DNA of 27,258 nucleotides from UBA9547 sp044349205 (lineage in GTDB: Bacteria; Bacteroidota; Bacteroidia; Cytophagales; UBA9547). This document shows positions 1-8,349 of the stretch, in pieces. Each line of letters begins with the position of its first letter. Within the stretch, counting starts at the first letter, position 1. The translations under genes and the position numbers were made by a program. The stretch covers positions 1-27,258 of the forward strand of contig JBIKRJ010000008.1 of the NCBI GenBank assembly GCA_044349205.1, read 5' to 3'. The notes below the pieces were generated by a model. The model saw only the letters and a list, made by a program, of their open reading frames with translations, ran no database searches and was not told where the DNA came from.

Positions 1-2
1 AT

Positions 3-557
3 GTTTTTAAGGTAAAAAATCGAAAAGAAATTAGAGCAAAGTTTGGGCTATCAGATACTCAATTCGTTGTATTATTTGTTGCGTCTTCAGTTAAAGACAA
101 AAGAAAGGGATTCTTTCTTTTAGAAAAAACATTGCAAAAATTAGGAAGCGATTTTACTTTGCTTTGTGTTGGAAAAGTGGAAAATAAGGAACTTGGCATT
201 AGATATTTTGATTCTATTGACGATGAAAATATTTTATCTGATTTGTACAATGCCGCTGATATCTTTGTTTTGCCTTCTTTAGAGGATAACTTACCAAATA
301 CCATGATTGAAGCACTGTCATGTGGTACACCAATAGTCGGTTTCAATATAGGAGGTATTGGCGAAGTAGTACGATACGGAATGGATGGATATTTGTCAGA
401 TGATGTCAGTGAAAACGGATTACTCTCAAAAATCAATCTTATTAGGGAAACAATTTCAACTTTTATAAGACAAGAAATCAGCCATTTTGCCCACAATAGA
501 TTCGATCAAGTTAAACAAGCTCAAAAATACATCGATTTGTATCAAAAAATTATTTAA
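3..557 (+). CDS. Glycosyltransferase family 4, C-terminal part (5' end outside window)
   Basis: This is the C-terminal half of a GT-B sugar transferase; the frame is open to the left edge with no start, so the N-terminal acceptor-binding domain lies outside. What is visible is the nucleotide-sugar-binding Rossmann domain: a beta-strand plus 'KDKRKG' segment near positions 93-110, then 'FVLPSLEDNLPNTMIEAL' and 'GTPIVGFNIGG'. The family's E-x7-E signature appears as D-x7-E (the D and E of DNLPNTMIE), a variant common in GT4 enzymes of polysaccharide clusters. GT4 enzymes are retaining transferases that work in the cytoplasm from nucleotide sugars. It ends 81 bases before the next gene. The sugar and linkage cannot be read from sequence. 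Family assignment is firm; specificity is unknown. Confidence 0.9.
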   Translation, partial: VFKVKNRKEIRAKFGLSDTQFVVLFVASSVKDKRKGFFLLEKTLQKLGSDFTLLCVGKVENKELGIRYFDSIDDENILSDLYNAADIFVLPSLEDNLPNTMIEALSCGTPIVGFNIGGIGEVVRYGMDGYLSDDVSENGLLSKINLIRETISTFIRQEISHFAHNRFDQVKQAQKYIDLYQKII

Positions 558-638
558 AAAAATTAATACATTTTTTGGGTATTCAGTATTTGACAACACA
601 AAATTCTCATAAATAAATTAAATAACTTTTAGATTATT

Positions 639-1901
639 TTGGACTCCACAGTAACACATTTTCCCATTGCTAATCTCAGAATTGCCATAAGCTGTGTGGG
701 ATTTCCTATTCAGTCAGAGACTTTTATTTTAAATCAGATTGTTGACCTTATTGACAAAGGCCATCATGTAGATATTTTTCCTTATGTAAAGTGTGAAAGC
801 GATAATCCGCATGCAAAATATGTTGAATATGGATTAAGCGACAAGACATTTCCAAGTGGTCCTACTCCCTTTTCCTTTTTAACCAGAATTAAAATATGTA
901 TTCTTTTTGCAATACACAATCCATCAAAAATAATTCATCTAATTAAGCTTTTAAACTTTTTGAAATTTGGCAAGTCGGCTTTGAATCTCACTTTATTTAT
1001 GTCAGCCAAACCATATCTGGAGAGAGCACCTTACGACATATATCACGGTCATTTTGGGGAAAGTGGAGTAGCCCTTGTGAAATTGAAAAAGGCGGGTGTG
1101 ATAAAAGGAAAAATAATCACCACATTTCATGGGTATGATGCGCACTTCACGCCTCAGGACATAGAGCAGAAGAGGATATTTTACAGTGAACTTTTTAGGG
1201 AGGGGAATTGGTTTACTGCCAATTCTGAATATACCAGAAAGAAGATATGTTTGTTGGGATGTAAAGAAAATCTTGCTATTAGAATGCCAGTAGGTTTAGA
1301 TTCTGCCAAGTACAATGTTAAAACTAGGGAATATGTACAGAACAATGTCTTGAGAATTTTGTCGGTAGGAAGGTTAATTCCTGTCAAGGGATTGCAATAT
1401 GGAATTGAAGCAATTGAATTGCTTGTTCGAATGGGTTTTGAAAACATAGAATACTGGATTGTTGGTTCTGGGGAGCTTTATGATGAGTTAGCTAATCTTG
1501 CGGAACGAATTGGGGTTGCATCAAATGTGAAATTACTTGGTAGTAAATCGCAAGAAGAAATTATAGAGATTATGTCACAATCTGATATATTTCTGCATCC
1601 AGCTGTGACAGATACAGATGGTAGGCAAGAGGCACAAGGCTTGGTGATTCAAGAGGCTCAAGCAATGGAGATGGCCGTGATAGCGACTAGAACAGGTGGG
1701 ATTGCAGATGGGGTTATTGAAAATGAGTCAGCTTTTTTGGTGGAGGAAAAAAATGCCTTAGCACTCGCAGAGGCTATTAAACAGTTTATTGAGAACAAAG
1801 AGTTAATTTCGCGTTTTGGTAAGGTAGGCAGAGAATATGTTGAACAAAACTTTGATATAAGAAAACTTAACGACCAGTTGTTCGAAATTTACCTTTCATA
1901 A
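639..1901 (+). CDS. Glycosyltransferase family 4, colanic-acid/amylovoran type (WcaL/AmsK-like)
   Basis: A full-length GT-B transferase of 420 residues. The N-terminal domain carries 'SETFILNQI' (residues 26-34), typical of the WcaL/AmsK branch that builds colanic acid or amylovoran repeat units, then 'YHGHFGESG' and 'TFHGYDAHF' in the acceptor domain. The C-terminal domain shows 'SVGRLIPVKG' near residue 241 and an intact E-x7-E motif (E331, E339) in 'EAQGLVIQEAQ'. The first in-frame ATG is over 100 residues in, and a stop lies only nine bases upstream of the chosen TTG at 639, so TTG is the best start. The likely role is adding one sugar to a lipid-linked oligosaccharide on the cytoplasmic face. 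Donor and acceptor are not predictable. Confidence 0.92.
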   Translation: MDSTVTHFPIANLRIAISCVGFPIQSETFILNQIVDLIDKGHHVDIFPYVKCESDNPHAKYVEYGLSDKTFPSGPTPFSFLTRIKICILFAIHNPSKIIHLIKLLNFLKFGKSALNLTLFMSAKPYLERAPYDIYHGHFGESGVALVKLKKAGVIKGKIITTFHGYDAHFTPQDIEQKRIFYSELFREGNWFTANSEYTRKKICLLGCKENLAIRMPVGLDSAKYNVKTREYVQNNVLRILSVGRLIPVKGLQYGIEAIELLVRMGFENIEYWIVGSGELYDELANLAERIGVASNVKLLGSKSQEEIIEIMSQSDIFLHPAVTDTDGRQEAQGLVIQEAQAMEMAVIATRTGGIADGVIENESAFLVEEKNALALAEAIKQFIENKELISRFGKVGREYVEQNFDIRKLNDQLFEIYLS

Positions 1902-1916
1902 TGTAAAATTATTTCA

Positions 1917-2951
1917 GTGGAGCACCTACCCGAAAAATATCCTCTGGGCATATCTGTAGTGATATGTTGTTATAACAGCGAAAAAAGAATAGAAAAAACC
2001 TTAGAACATTTAGCTCTTCAAAAAGCAAACGATGTTCCTTGGGAAATAATATTGGTCGACAATAATTGTAAGGACAATACAGTAGCAACTGCCAACGCAT
2101 ATTGGAAGGAATTGGGATTAACGTATCCTGATTTGAAAGTTGTTCAGGAGTTAAACCCTGGATTAATTCATGCAAGGAATAGAGGCATCAGTGAAGCAAG
2201 ATTTAAATACATTTTGTTTTGTGATGACGACAATTGGTTGGATTGTGAATACTTAGATATAGCCTACAAACTAGTTTCTGGAGATTCAGCGATTGCGTCT
2301 CTTGGTGGTTCTGGAGAACCTATTTACGAACAATTTCAAGTTACATCATGGTTTCCCCCATTTGCAGGTTTATTAGCTACAGGCCCGCAAGGAAAGGGAG
2401 GGCTTGATATAGATGGTGAGTCGAAAGGATGTTTATATGGTGCTGGAATTGTGCTGAATAGAACCATATTGGATTACCTTCATGATTTAGGATTTGCTTC
2501 CACTCTTTCGGGTAGAAAAGAATCCTCATTGTCCTCTGGTGAAGATACAGAACTGTCATTTGCTTTAGGTTTATTAAATGCTAAACAATTTTACTCTTCA
2601 AAACTCAGATTCAAGCATCTCATTCCTCAATTCAGAACAGAGTGGTCTTATTTAAGAAGGCTTTCATTTAGTATAGGCCGTTCTGATTTTTATCTTTCAT
2701 CCTTTTTTGCTTCAAAGAAAAAATATAATTGGATTGTTTTGGTTCTCACCAACTTCATTGTGTTGGTAAGGTCTTGGAGAAGAGCATTTTTAGCATCATT
2801 TGAAGCAGGGAAAAAAGAAGTTTTGATATATGAACGAATGAAAGGTCAGTTTTACGAATCATTTTTTCATTATCGTAAGTTCAAAGAAAACATTCATCGA
2901 GTTCAGGCACTCAAAAAGAGTATTAAAGATGCGACCAATCTTTCTCCCTAA
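1917..2951 (+). CDS. Glycosyltransferase family 2
   Basis: An inverting GT-A transferase of 344 residues. The fold starts with 'ISVVICCYNSEKRI' (from residue 12), followed by 'LVDNNCKDNT' for nucleotide binding. The metal-binding D-x-D lies in 'CDDDNW' (D103-D105), and 'GEDTELSFALG' near residue 208 fits the conserved acidic pair that supplies the catalytic base. A hydrophobic stretch near residues 268-285 followed by 'RSWRRAF' could be a membrane-associated helix. The start is GTG at 1917: the upstream gene's stop (1899-1901) is in the same frame, no ATG lies between, and the nearby ATG at 1900 runs straight into TAA. The 15-base gap to the upstream gene suggests co-transcription. It probably adds one residue of the repeat unit; the sugar is unknown. 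Confidence 0.92.
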   Translation: MEHLPEKYPLGISVVICCYNSEKRIEKTLEHLALQKANDVPWEIILVDNNCKDNTVATANAYWKELGLTYPDLKVVQELNPGLIHARNRGISEARFKYILFCDDDNWLDCEYLDIAYKLVSGDSAIASLGGSGEPIYEQFQVTSWFPPFAGLLATGPQGKGGLDIDGESKGCLYGAGIVLNRTILDYLHDLGFASTLSGRKESSLSSGEDTELSFALGLLNAKQFYSSKLRFKHLIPQFRTEWSYLRRLSFSIGRSDFYLSSFFASKKKYNWIVLVLTNFIVLVRSWRRAFLASFEAGKKEVLIYERMKGQFYESFFHYRKFKENIHRVQALKKSIKDATNLSP

Positions 2952-2986
2952 ATTACACAACAATACGGGCTTTTAGTAACAAATCA

Positions 2987-4183
2987 ATGACTAAAATTCT
3001 ACTTGTTTCCGAAACTTTACCACATCCTGATAGGGGAGGCTCTAGTCTTACACTTTACAACATTTTCAAAGATTATGGTCTGGACAATTTTTATTGCTAC
3101 ACGTTCTCTACTTCGGCTCGAAACGCATTAGTTGAACCTTTTGTAAAGAATGTTCTGATTGCGGATAAAAAGATTTTGTTTAGAGTAGTTTCTTGGTTTC
3201 CTTTTTCTGGAAGAACAAACCTGATCCTATCCCAAATCGATGAATTTCTTGTCAGGTTGTTACCCTTGCAACACCTAAAAGTGGTAAAAAAATTTAATCC
3301 AGATGTGGTACTGTTTTGTCCACTTACGGCCAAATTGTTGAAAGAATATCCAAGGTTTAAGAGTAAAATCAAATGCCCCAGCATTGTCTATTTTATGGAC
3401 GATTGGCCTGTGGGTGGCGAACATATTTGGGATGCAAAAATCAAGCAAATGTTGAACGATGCTTCAGGTCATTTTTTTATAAGTGAGTATTTGGAGCAGT
3501 CTATGCAAGAAAGATTGGGATTCAACAAGAAGAAATTTTTAGCGGTACACAATCCTATAGATTTACACAGTATTGTGTATTCAAACATTGAAATTGAAAC
3601 CACGGGCACTTTCCGAATTGTATATGCTGGTTCTTTGTGGGGTATACAGTTGGATGCAGTAAAACAGTTGGCGGAAGCTGTGGGCTTTTTGCGAAAAATA
3701 GGAGTGGATATTGTACTTGAACTTTATACGCAGGATAGGTTCTATGAGCCTTTGAAAAATTTTTGGGACGAGAATGGCATCGTATTTGGCGGATGGATTC
3801 CTTCCGCCGAACTGAGAAAAAAACTTCATAAAATGGATTTGCTGCTAGTAGCTTCTTCTTTTTTAGAAGAATATAAAAACTTGACCCTAGGTTCTTTGCA
3901 AACCAAAGTCACAGATTATCTTGCTGCTTGCCGACCTGTTCTATGTCTTGGCCCAAGTTACTCGGCCAATAATTTGTTTGTCAAAAAGTGGGATTGCGGC
4001 CTTACTTTTGAGTCAAGTTCGGTGAATGAATTAGCTGATTTTATATCCGAGCTTATTCCAAGAAGAAATAGCTTCAGAGATAAGATACAAAATGGAGTAA
4101 AAGTGTTGGAACAGAAGTTGAATACAAAAGTAGTGTTTAGTGAAGTTCAAGATTTTATTAAAAATATTGCTCTTGTCAACTAA
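2987..4183 (+). CDS. GT-B glycosyltransferase, GT4-like with altered active-site motif
   Basis: A 398-residue GT-B protein. The N-terminus 'ILLVSETLPHPDRGGSS' is a typical first strand and glycine-rich loop of GT4 enzymes. The linker and second domain carry 'VHNPIDL' and 'IVYAGSLWG'. In the donor site the usual E-x7-E is replaced: the segment 'GSLQTKVTDYLAACRPVL' has G at the first position and D at the second, and resembles the 'K-x-x-x-YLA-x-x-RPV' form found in a subset of GT4 proteins. The gene begins at ATG 2987, 35 bases after the preceding stop. It is probably a cytoplasmic sugar transferase of the same pathway; the altered motif may mean a different donor or, less likely, reduced activity. 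Confidence 0.85.
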   Translation: MTKILLVSETLPHPDRGGSSLTLYNIFKDYGLDNFYCYTFSTSARNALVEPFVKNVLIADKKILFRVVSWFPFSGRTNLILSQIDEFLVRLLPLQHLKVVKKFNPDVVLFCPLTAKLLKEYPRFKSKIKCPSIVYFMDDWPVGGEHIWDAKIKQMLNDASGHFFISEYLEQSMQERLGFNKKKFLAVHNPIDLHSIVYSNIEIETTGTFRIVYAGSLWGIQLDAVKQLAEAVGFLRKIGVDIVLELYTQDRFYEPLKNFWDENGIVFGGWIPSAELRKKLHKMDLLLVASSFLEEYKNLTLGSLQTKVTDYLAACRPVLCLGPSYSANNLFVKKWDCGLTFESSSVNELADFISELIPRRNSFRDKIQNGVKVLEQKLNTKVVFSEVQDFIKNIALVN

Positions 4184-4213
4184 TCAAAACACGGCTTGTT
4201 GGATTTATAGACC

Positions 4214-5281
4214 ATGAAAATACTTGTTCTGAACAATTATCCTTTTCAGGAGGTGTGGGAGGAGATAAAGCAAGGTAAAAAACCTGCCCACCACTTGTAT
4301 GGGGTCGATGTGATGGAACAAGAAGGGCACGAGGTCATATTGGTTCCTTTTCGCAAAAGTCGGTTTTGGATAAAAATGTCCAAATGGCTTTCTAAAATTC
4401 CCTTTGTCGAATTTGGTGATTTAGACCAACAAGTAAGCGCCTTGAAAATGTTGAATAAATGCGATGTTATTTATTCGCCATGCCAAACGCAAACTGGGTT
4501 ATTGTCTTATCTCAGGGCAATTGGCCTTGTTCGCAAGCCAATAGTGTCTATCGGGCATCATCCTTTTATAAAAGGCAGATTCTCAAAATTCAGAATTCCT
4601 TTTTTTAAATGGAGTTTTGCGGGTACCGATGCCTATCCAGCTTTGTCTGAGTATGTGGCAAACGAAATAAAGAGTTTAAGTAAAAGTACTATCACAAGGT
4701 CTTTATTTTGGGGACCCGATATGTCTTATTACCACTATAAACCAAATTTAGGAAATGATATAGTGGTTTCGGGTAGAACAGGCAGAGACTATTTGACCTT
4801 TGGGAAAGCTGCAAGCCAAACCAATGCGCCTTCAAAAATTATTTGTTTAAAACGCGATTACAAAGACGATTTCAGATCTTTTGGTAAAAATGTCGAAGTG
4901 GTTTGCAACGATAAATCAATTGATTATCATGAAATGTGCGATATTTATCAAAATGCTCGTATAGTCGCAATACCTTTTGTTCATACACATAATTTGTGCG
5001 GTCTTACAAGTTTGACCGATGCATTGGCTATGGGAAAGCCAGTTATCATGACTAAAACACAATTCATAGACCTTGATATTGAGAAAGAGGGCATTGGGAT
5101 TTGGGTAGAATCGGGAGATGTGGAAGGATGGCGTACTGCCATAGAAAAAATATATGGGGATGAGGATTTGGCACATCAAATGGGTTTGAAAGCAAGAAAA
5201 TTGGCTGAAAGTCGCTTTAATTACAGTAATTTTTCATCCGATGTTATTGAGTTGTTAAAAAAGGTGGTAAAAGAAAGATAG
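4214..5281 (+). CDS. GT-B glycosyltransferase, GT4-like
   Basis: A 355-residue GT-B protein starting 'MKILVLNNYPFQEVW'. The acceptor domain includes 'PIVSIGHHPFIKG'. The donor domain has 'DIVVSGRTGRDY' and, late in the chain, 'CGLTSLTDALAMGKPVIM'. Here the second acidic residue of the GT4 signature is an aspartate ('DALAMGKPV'), as in a recognised GT4 subgroup with 'DAMA-x-GKPV', and no glutamate sits at the first position. Length is at the short end for GT4. It begins 30 bases after the previous gene and is followed after six bases by the next, consistent with one transcript. Function is inferred as transfer of one sugar during repeat-unit assembly; substrate is unknown. Confidence 0.85.
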   Translation: MKILVLNNYPFQEVWEEIKQGKKPAHHLYGVDVMEQEGHEVILVPFRKSRFWIKMSKWLSKIPFVEFGDLDQQVSALKMLNKCDVIYSPCQTQTGLLSYLRAIGLVRKPIVSIGHHPFIKGRFSKFRIPFFKWSFAGTDAYPALSEYVANEIKSLSKSTITRSLFWGPDMSYYHYKPNLGNDIVVSGRTGRDYLTFGKAASQTNAPSKIICLKRDYKDDFRSFGKNVEVVCNDKSIDYHEMCDIYQNARIVAIPFVHTHNLCGLTSLTDALAMGKPVIMTKTQFIDLDIEKEGIGIWVESGDVEGWRTAIEKIYGDEDLAHQMGLKARKLAESRFNYSNFSSDVIELLKKVVKER

Positions 5282-5287
5282 TTCAAG

Positions 5288-6463
5288 TTGTCTAAGAGAT
5301 TGAAAATTGCCTTTGTTTGTGAGTATGATATGCAAGACCCTTTTCAACGGTCGGGTGTACCTTATTTTATTGCCGAAGGTTTCAAAAAATTAGGTCATGA
5401 AGTAATTCAAATTGGCCCTTTCGATAATAGGAGAAAACTTTATCATAGAATTTGGAATAGTATTTTTGTTCTGATTTTCAATAAGTTATTACAAAATAAA
5501 TGGGGCAGTATCCACAATTTATGGTCGAAAGAATATTTGCAAAACTATTCAATACAAGCCGAAGAAAAGCTGAAAGGTTTGGATGTAGACTTGGTTTTTA
5601 GTCCTGAAGCGCACACGATTGCCTACTTGAATACAGATAAGCCCATCGTTTTTTGGAGAGATTCAACTTTCGAAAACTTGCTTGACTATTATCCCGAATT
5701 TTCCAACATACATCCTATTTGTGTGAGGCAAGGACACAATGCCGAGAAAAGTGCTCTTCAAAAAGCAGCTTTGGCGGTTTATACATCCGATTGGGCCGCC
5801 AAATCTGCAATAGAATTTTATGGAGCAAAACCTGAAAAGATTTTGTTGGTGGGCAGGGGTGCCAATTTATTCGAAGAGCCAAAAGAGGTCGAAGAACTGA
5901 TAGCCAATAGAAGCAAGCTTGAAACACTTAAAATCCTTTTTATTGGTGCAAATTGGAATAGAAAAGGGGGCGACAAAGTGTTTGAAACAGTATCATTACT
6001 CAATGAATTGGGTGTAAAGACCGAAATGCATGCCATTGGCGAAAAGCCAAAAATGAGTAATGTCCCTATTTGGTTACACCACCATGGATATTTAAAAAAG
6101 TCTGAAAAATCTGACTATCAGCAAATTAAAAACTTGTATGCCGAATGTCATTTTTTTATGATGCCAAGTCATGCCGAAAATTTTGGGATAGTATATGCCG
6201 AAGCCAGCGCTTATGGTTTGCCTTGTGTGGCATCTAATACGGGGGGAGTTTCATCAGCAGTCAAACATTTAGCCAATGGACTTTTGTTTGAGCCTTCTAC
6301 ACATCCCAATGAAATTGCCAAGGCTATTCGCAGCATTTGGGATAACAAAACCTCCTATATTGATTTGTGTCGTAAATCTAGGATGGAATATGAAACAAGA
6401 TTAAATTGGGAAACCAATTGTAAAATAGTTATTCAACAGTACATAGAAAAGTTCGGGGTCTAA
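5288..6463 (+). CDS. Glycosyltransferase family 4
   Basis: A 391-residue GT-B transferase. The N-terminal domain opens 'LKIAFVCEYDMQDPFQRSG'; the donor domain has 'LFIGANWNRKGGD' and an intact E-x7-E (E297, E305) within 'AENFGIVYAEASAYGLP'. No ATG is available near the 5' end. TTG at 5288 (six bases after the upstream stop, in the same frame) or TTG at 5300, which would give a shorter 'MKIAFV' N-terminus, are the candidate starts; the earlier one is reported. It ends one base before the next gene's ATG, so translation is probably coupled. The family is clear, and catalysis is expected to be retaining. The sugar transferred is not predictable. Confidence 0.92.
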   Translation: MSKRLKIAFVCEYDMQDPFQRSGVPYFIAEGFKKLGHEVIQIGPFDNRRKLYHRIWNSIFVLIFNKLLQNKWGSIHNLWSKEYLQNYSIQAEEKLKGLDVDLVFSPEAHTIAYLNTDKPIVFWRDSTFENLLDYYPEFSNIHPICVRQGHNAEKSALQKAALAVYTSDWAAKSAIEFYGAKPEKILLVGRGANLFEEPKEVEELIANRSKLETLKILFIGANWNRKGGDKVFETVSLLNELGVKTEMHAIGEKPKMSNVPIWLHHHGYLKKSEKSDYQQIKNLYAECHFFMMPSHAENFGIVYAEASAYGLPCVASNTGGVSSAVKHLANGLLFEPSTHPNEIAKAIRSIWDNKTSYIDLCRKSRMEYETRLNWETNCKIVIQQYIEKFGV

Positions 6464-6464
6464 G

Positions 6465-7319
6465 ATGTCTTTATTACTTAGTATCATAATTCCAACTTGC
6501 CATCGTAACGATATGTTGGCCAAGTGTTTGGAAACACTTGCTCCAGGCAAGCAAACTTTGCCGTTTGAAAAGTACGAAGTAATAGTTTCAGATGATGGCA
6601 CCCAATCGAGCGCAAAAGAATTTATTTCGCAACATTATCCTTGGGCTAAGTGGGTGAAAGGACCTCGAAAAGGACCAGCCGCTAACAGAAATAACGGTGC
6701 CAAACACGCTTCTTCCGAGTGGCTTGTTTTCACCGACGACGACTGTTTGCCTGCCTCAAATTGGTTGGAAGTATATTCTAATGCAATCTATTCCCATCCT
6801 GAAATAAATGCATTTGAGGGGGCTATTCATCCTACCGATGAACTTGAAATGCAACAAGAATTTGCTGAGTGTCCGGTGAATAAGACAGGAAATAATTTTT
6901 GGTCGGCCAATATTGCCGTGAAAAAAGAATTGTTTTGGAAGGTAGGTGGTTTTGATGAAGGATATTTTTTGGCTGCACAAGAAGACCAGCAGCTAAAAAT
7001 AGACATAGAAAAAACATCAAGTATATTGTTTGTTCATGATTCGGTGGTTTTTCACCCAATCAGATATAACAATTGGTGGAAGGCAATAAAGAGTATACCC
7101 AAACAATCCAAAAATTATGGAAGGTTTGCCGCAAAAAACAAAGTCTATTTGGGGTATAATAGCTTATTTCTTTTCTATAAAGAGCAGTTCTATTTTCATT
7201 TAGTTGCGTTGGTCAGACATTTTAAATCATTCAAATTCAAACAGGCCTCCATTTCTTTTGCGTGGCTTTTTTTTGGTGTAACAAGTAACGCTTTCTATTT
7301 TATGATTTTCAAAAAATGA
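6465..7319 (+). CDS. Glycosyltransferase family 2
   Basis: A 284-residue GT-A transferase. 'LSIIIPTCHRNDML' at the N-terminus and 'VIVSDDGTQSS' form the nucleotide-binding part. 'FTDDDCLP' holds the D-x-D (D91-D93) that coordinates the metal and diphosphate; 'GPAANRNNGAKHA' is the usual segment before it. 'VGGFDEGYF' and 'AQEDQQL' (E173, D174) supply the acceptor loop and probable catalytic base. The C-terminal 60 residues are hydrophobic and aromatic-rich, compatible with membrane attachment. ATG at 6465 follows the previous stop by one base, and the 3' end overlaps the next start codon (ATGA), a strong sign of translational coupling. It is probably an inverting enzyme adding one residue to the repeat unit. 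Confidence 0.93.
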   Translation: MSLLLSIIIPTCHRNDMLAKCLETLAPGKQTLPFEKYEVIVSDDGTQSSAKEFISQHYPWAKWVKGPRKGPAANRNNGAKHASSEWLVFTDDDCLPASNWLEVYSNAIYSHPEINAFEGAIHPTDELEMQQEFAECPVNKTGNNFWSANIAVKKELFWKVGGFDEGYFLAAQEDQQLKIDIEKTSSILFVHDSVVFHPIRYNNWWKAIKSIPKQSKNYGRFAAKNKVYLGYNSLFLFYKEQFYFHLVALVRHFKSFKFKQASISFAWLFFGVTSNAFYFMIFKK

Positions 7320-8338
7320 AGGTTTTATTTTTAAATTCCAATTCACCCGATTACCTGGCGGAGTCATTGTTTCATGGCTTAAGAAAGCTTTTGGGAAATG
7401 ACTGTGTCGATGTGCCTAAAATGGATGCAATGTATGCTCCACTAAATGAAGGTGTTAAGGCTAAATTGGGCAATAATGGATTTTCGATTTATGGCCTTTT
7501 AGAGGATAATACTGAACTAGTATCTAGAAGATTTTATTGGCAACGAGATGTGGAGTCTTACGACCTGATTGTGGCGGCAGAAGTATGGGAAAATTGGGAC
7601 ATTTTTTGGCAGCTTTATAAGAGGTTTCCTCACAAAAATTTTGCCGTTGTAGATGGGGAAGATATTCCAGCCTTGTTTCCTTACAACAACATGAATTTTA
7701 GGTTCAGAAAGATGCCACATTCTTTTTTTGCACCTGTTAGAAAGGTAAAGTATTTCAAAAGGGAAATTGGAACTGGGGCGGAGTGTTATGGGGTTGAAAA
7801 GTATTTTCCATCATTTCTTCATGGTTTGTTCAGGATTCCGAAAGACATTTATCCTGTAAGCATGTCTATTCCAGAAGAGAAAATTACCCGACTGACTCCC
7901 AAAGACAAGAAGCAACAATTTGTTAGTTACCTCATTGATAAAGATTTGGCTAAGTTGACAAATACTAATTTTTCTGATAAAGGTGAAAAAAAGCATAAGT
8001 TCTCTGATGAAAAAGACTATTACGCCGATTTAAAGAATTCAAAGTTTGGTGCCACTTCCAAAAGGGAAGGATGGGATTGTTTAAGGCATTATGAATATGC
8101 TGCCAATGGAGTGGTATTATGTTTCAAAGACTTGTCGTCCAAAAATCCCAGATGCGCACCTTATGACCTTAATTCGAGCAATACAATTGAATATTCAGAT
8201 GCCAATGGTTTGTTAGCACGTGTTACTAATATGCCAGAACGTGAATATGAAGTCCTTTTAACTGCAACCTACAAATGGATTGAAGATAAAACCACGCAAA
8301 GGGTAGCATCTAATTTTTTAACTTTGGCACTTTCCTAG
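7316..8338 (+). CDS. Putative GT-B-like glycosyltransferase of uncertain family
   Basis: A 340-residue protein that lacks the GT4 and GT2 signatures of its neighbours. The N-terminal region ('MKVLFLNSNSPDYLAESL', then 'HGLRKLLGNDCVDVPK') looks like a Rossmann domain of a family sometimes annotated as glycosyltransferase family 1 or CgeB-like. The C-terminal part has 'LKNSKFGATSKREGWD', 'CLRHYEYAANGVVLCF' and 'CAPYDL'. Its layout (small residue run, Arg/His-Tyr-Glu, then Asn-Gly and a hydrophobic strand) resembles the donor motif of exostosin-type (GT47) enzymes, as remembered and not searched. Its start overlaps the upstream GT2 gene by four bases, so it is expressed with the array. A transferase role is inferred from motif shape and context; I do not recognise a characterised homologue. 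Confidence 0.6.
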   Translation: MKVLFLNSNSPDYLAESLFHGLRKLLGNDCVDVPKMDAMYAPLNEGVKAKLGNNGFSIYGLLEDNTELVSRRFYWQRDVESYDLIVAAEVWENWDIFWQLYKRFPHKNFAVVDGEDIPALFPYNNMNFRFRKMPHSFFAPVRKVKYFKREIGTGAECYGVEKYFPSFLHGLFRIPKDIYPVSMSIPEEKITRLTPKDKKQQFVSYLIDKDLAKLTNTNFSDKGEKKHKFSDEKDYYADLKNSKFGATSKREGWDCLRHYEYAANGVVLCFKDLSSKNPRCAPYDLNSSNTIEYSDANGLLARVTNMPEREYEVLLTATYKWIEDKTTQRVASNFLTLALS

Positions 8339-8349
8339 ACTATTTATAG

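Noticed and set aside
1..15. ATG at the first base as a gene start
   Set aside because: It reads ATG-TTT-TTA-AGG-TAA and stops after four codons; the real coding frame here is the third frame, open to the left edge.
556..576. A-run/T-run inverted repeat after the first gene as a terminator
   Set aside because: The possible stem is only A:T pairs and would be very weak; no G/C-rich hairpin is present.
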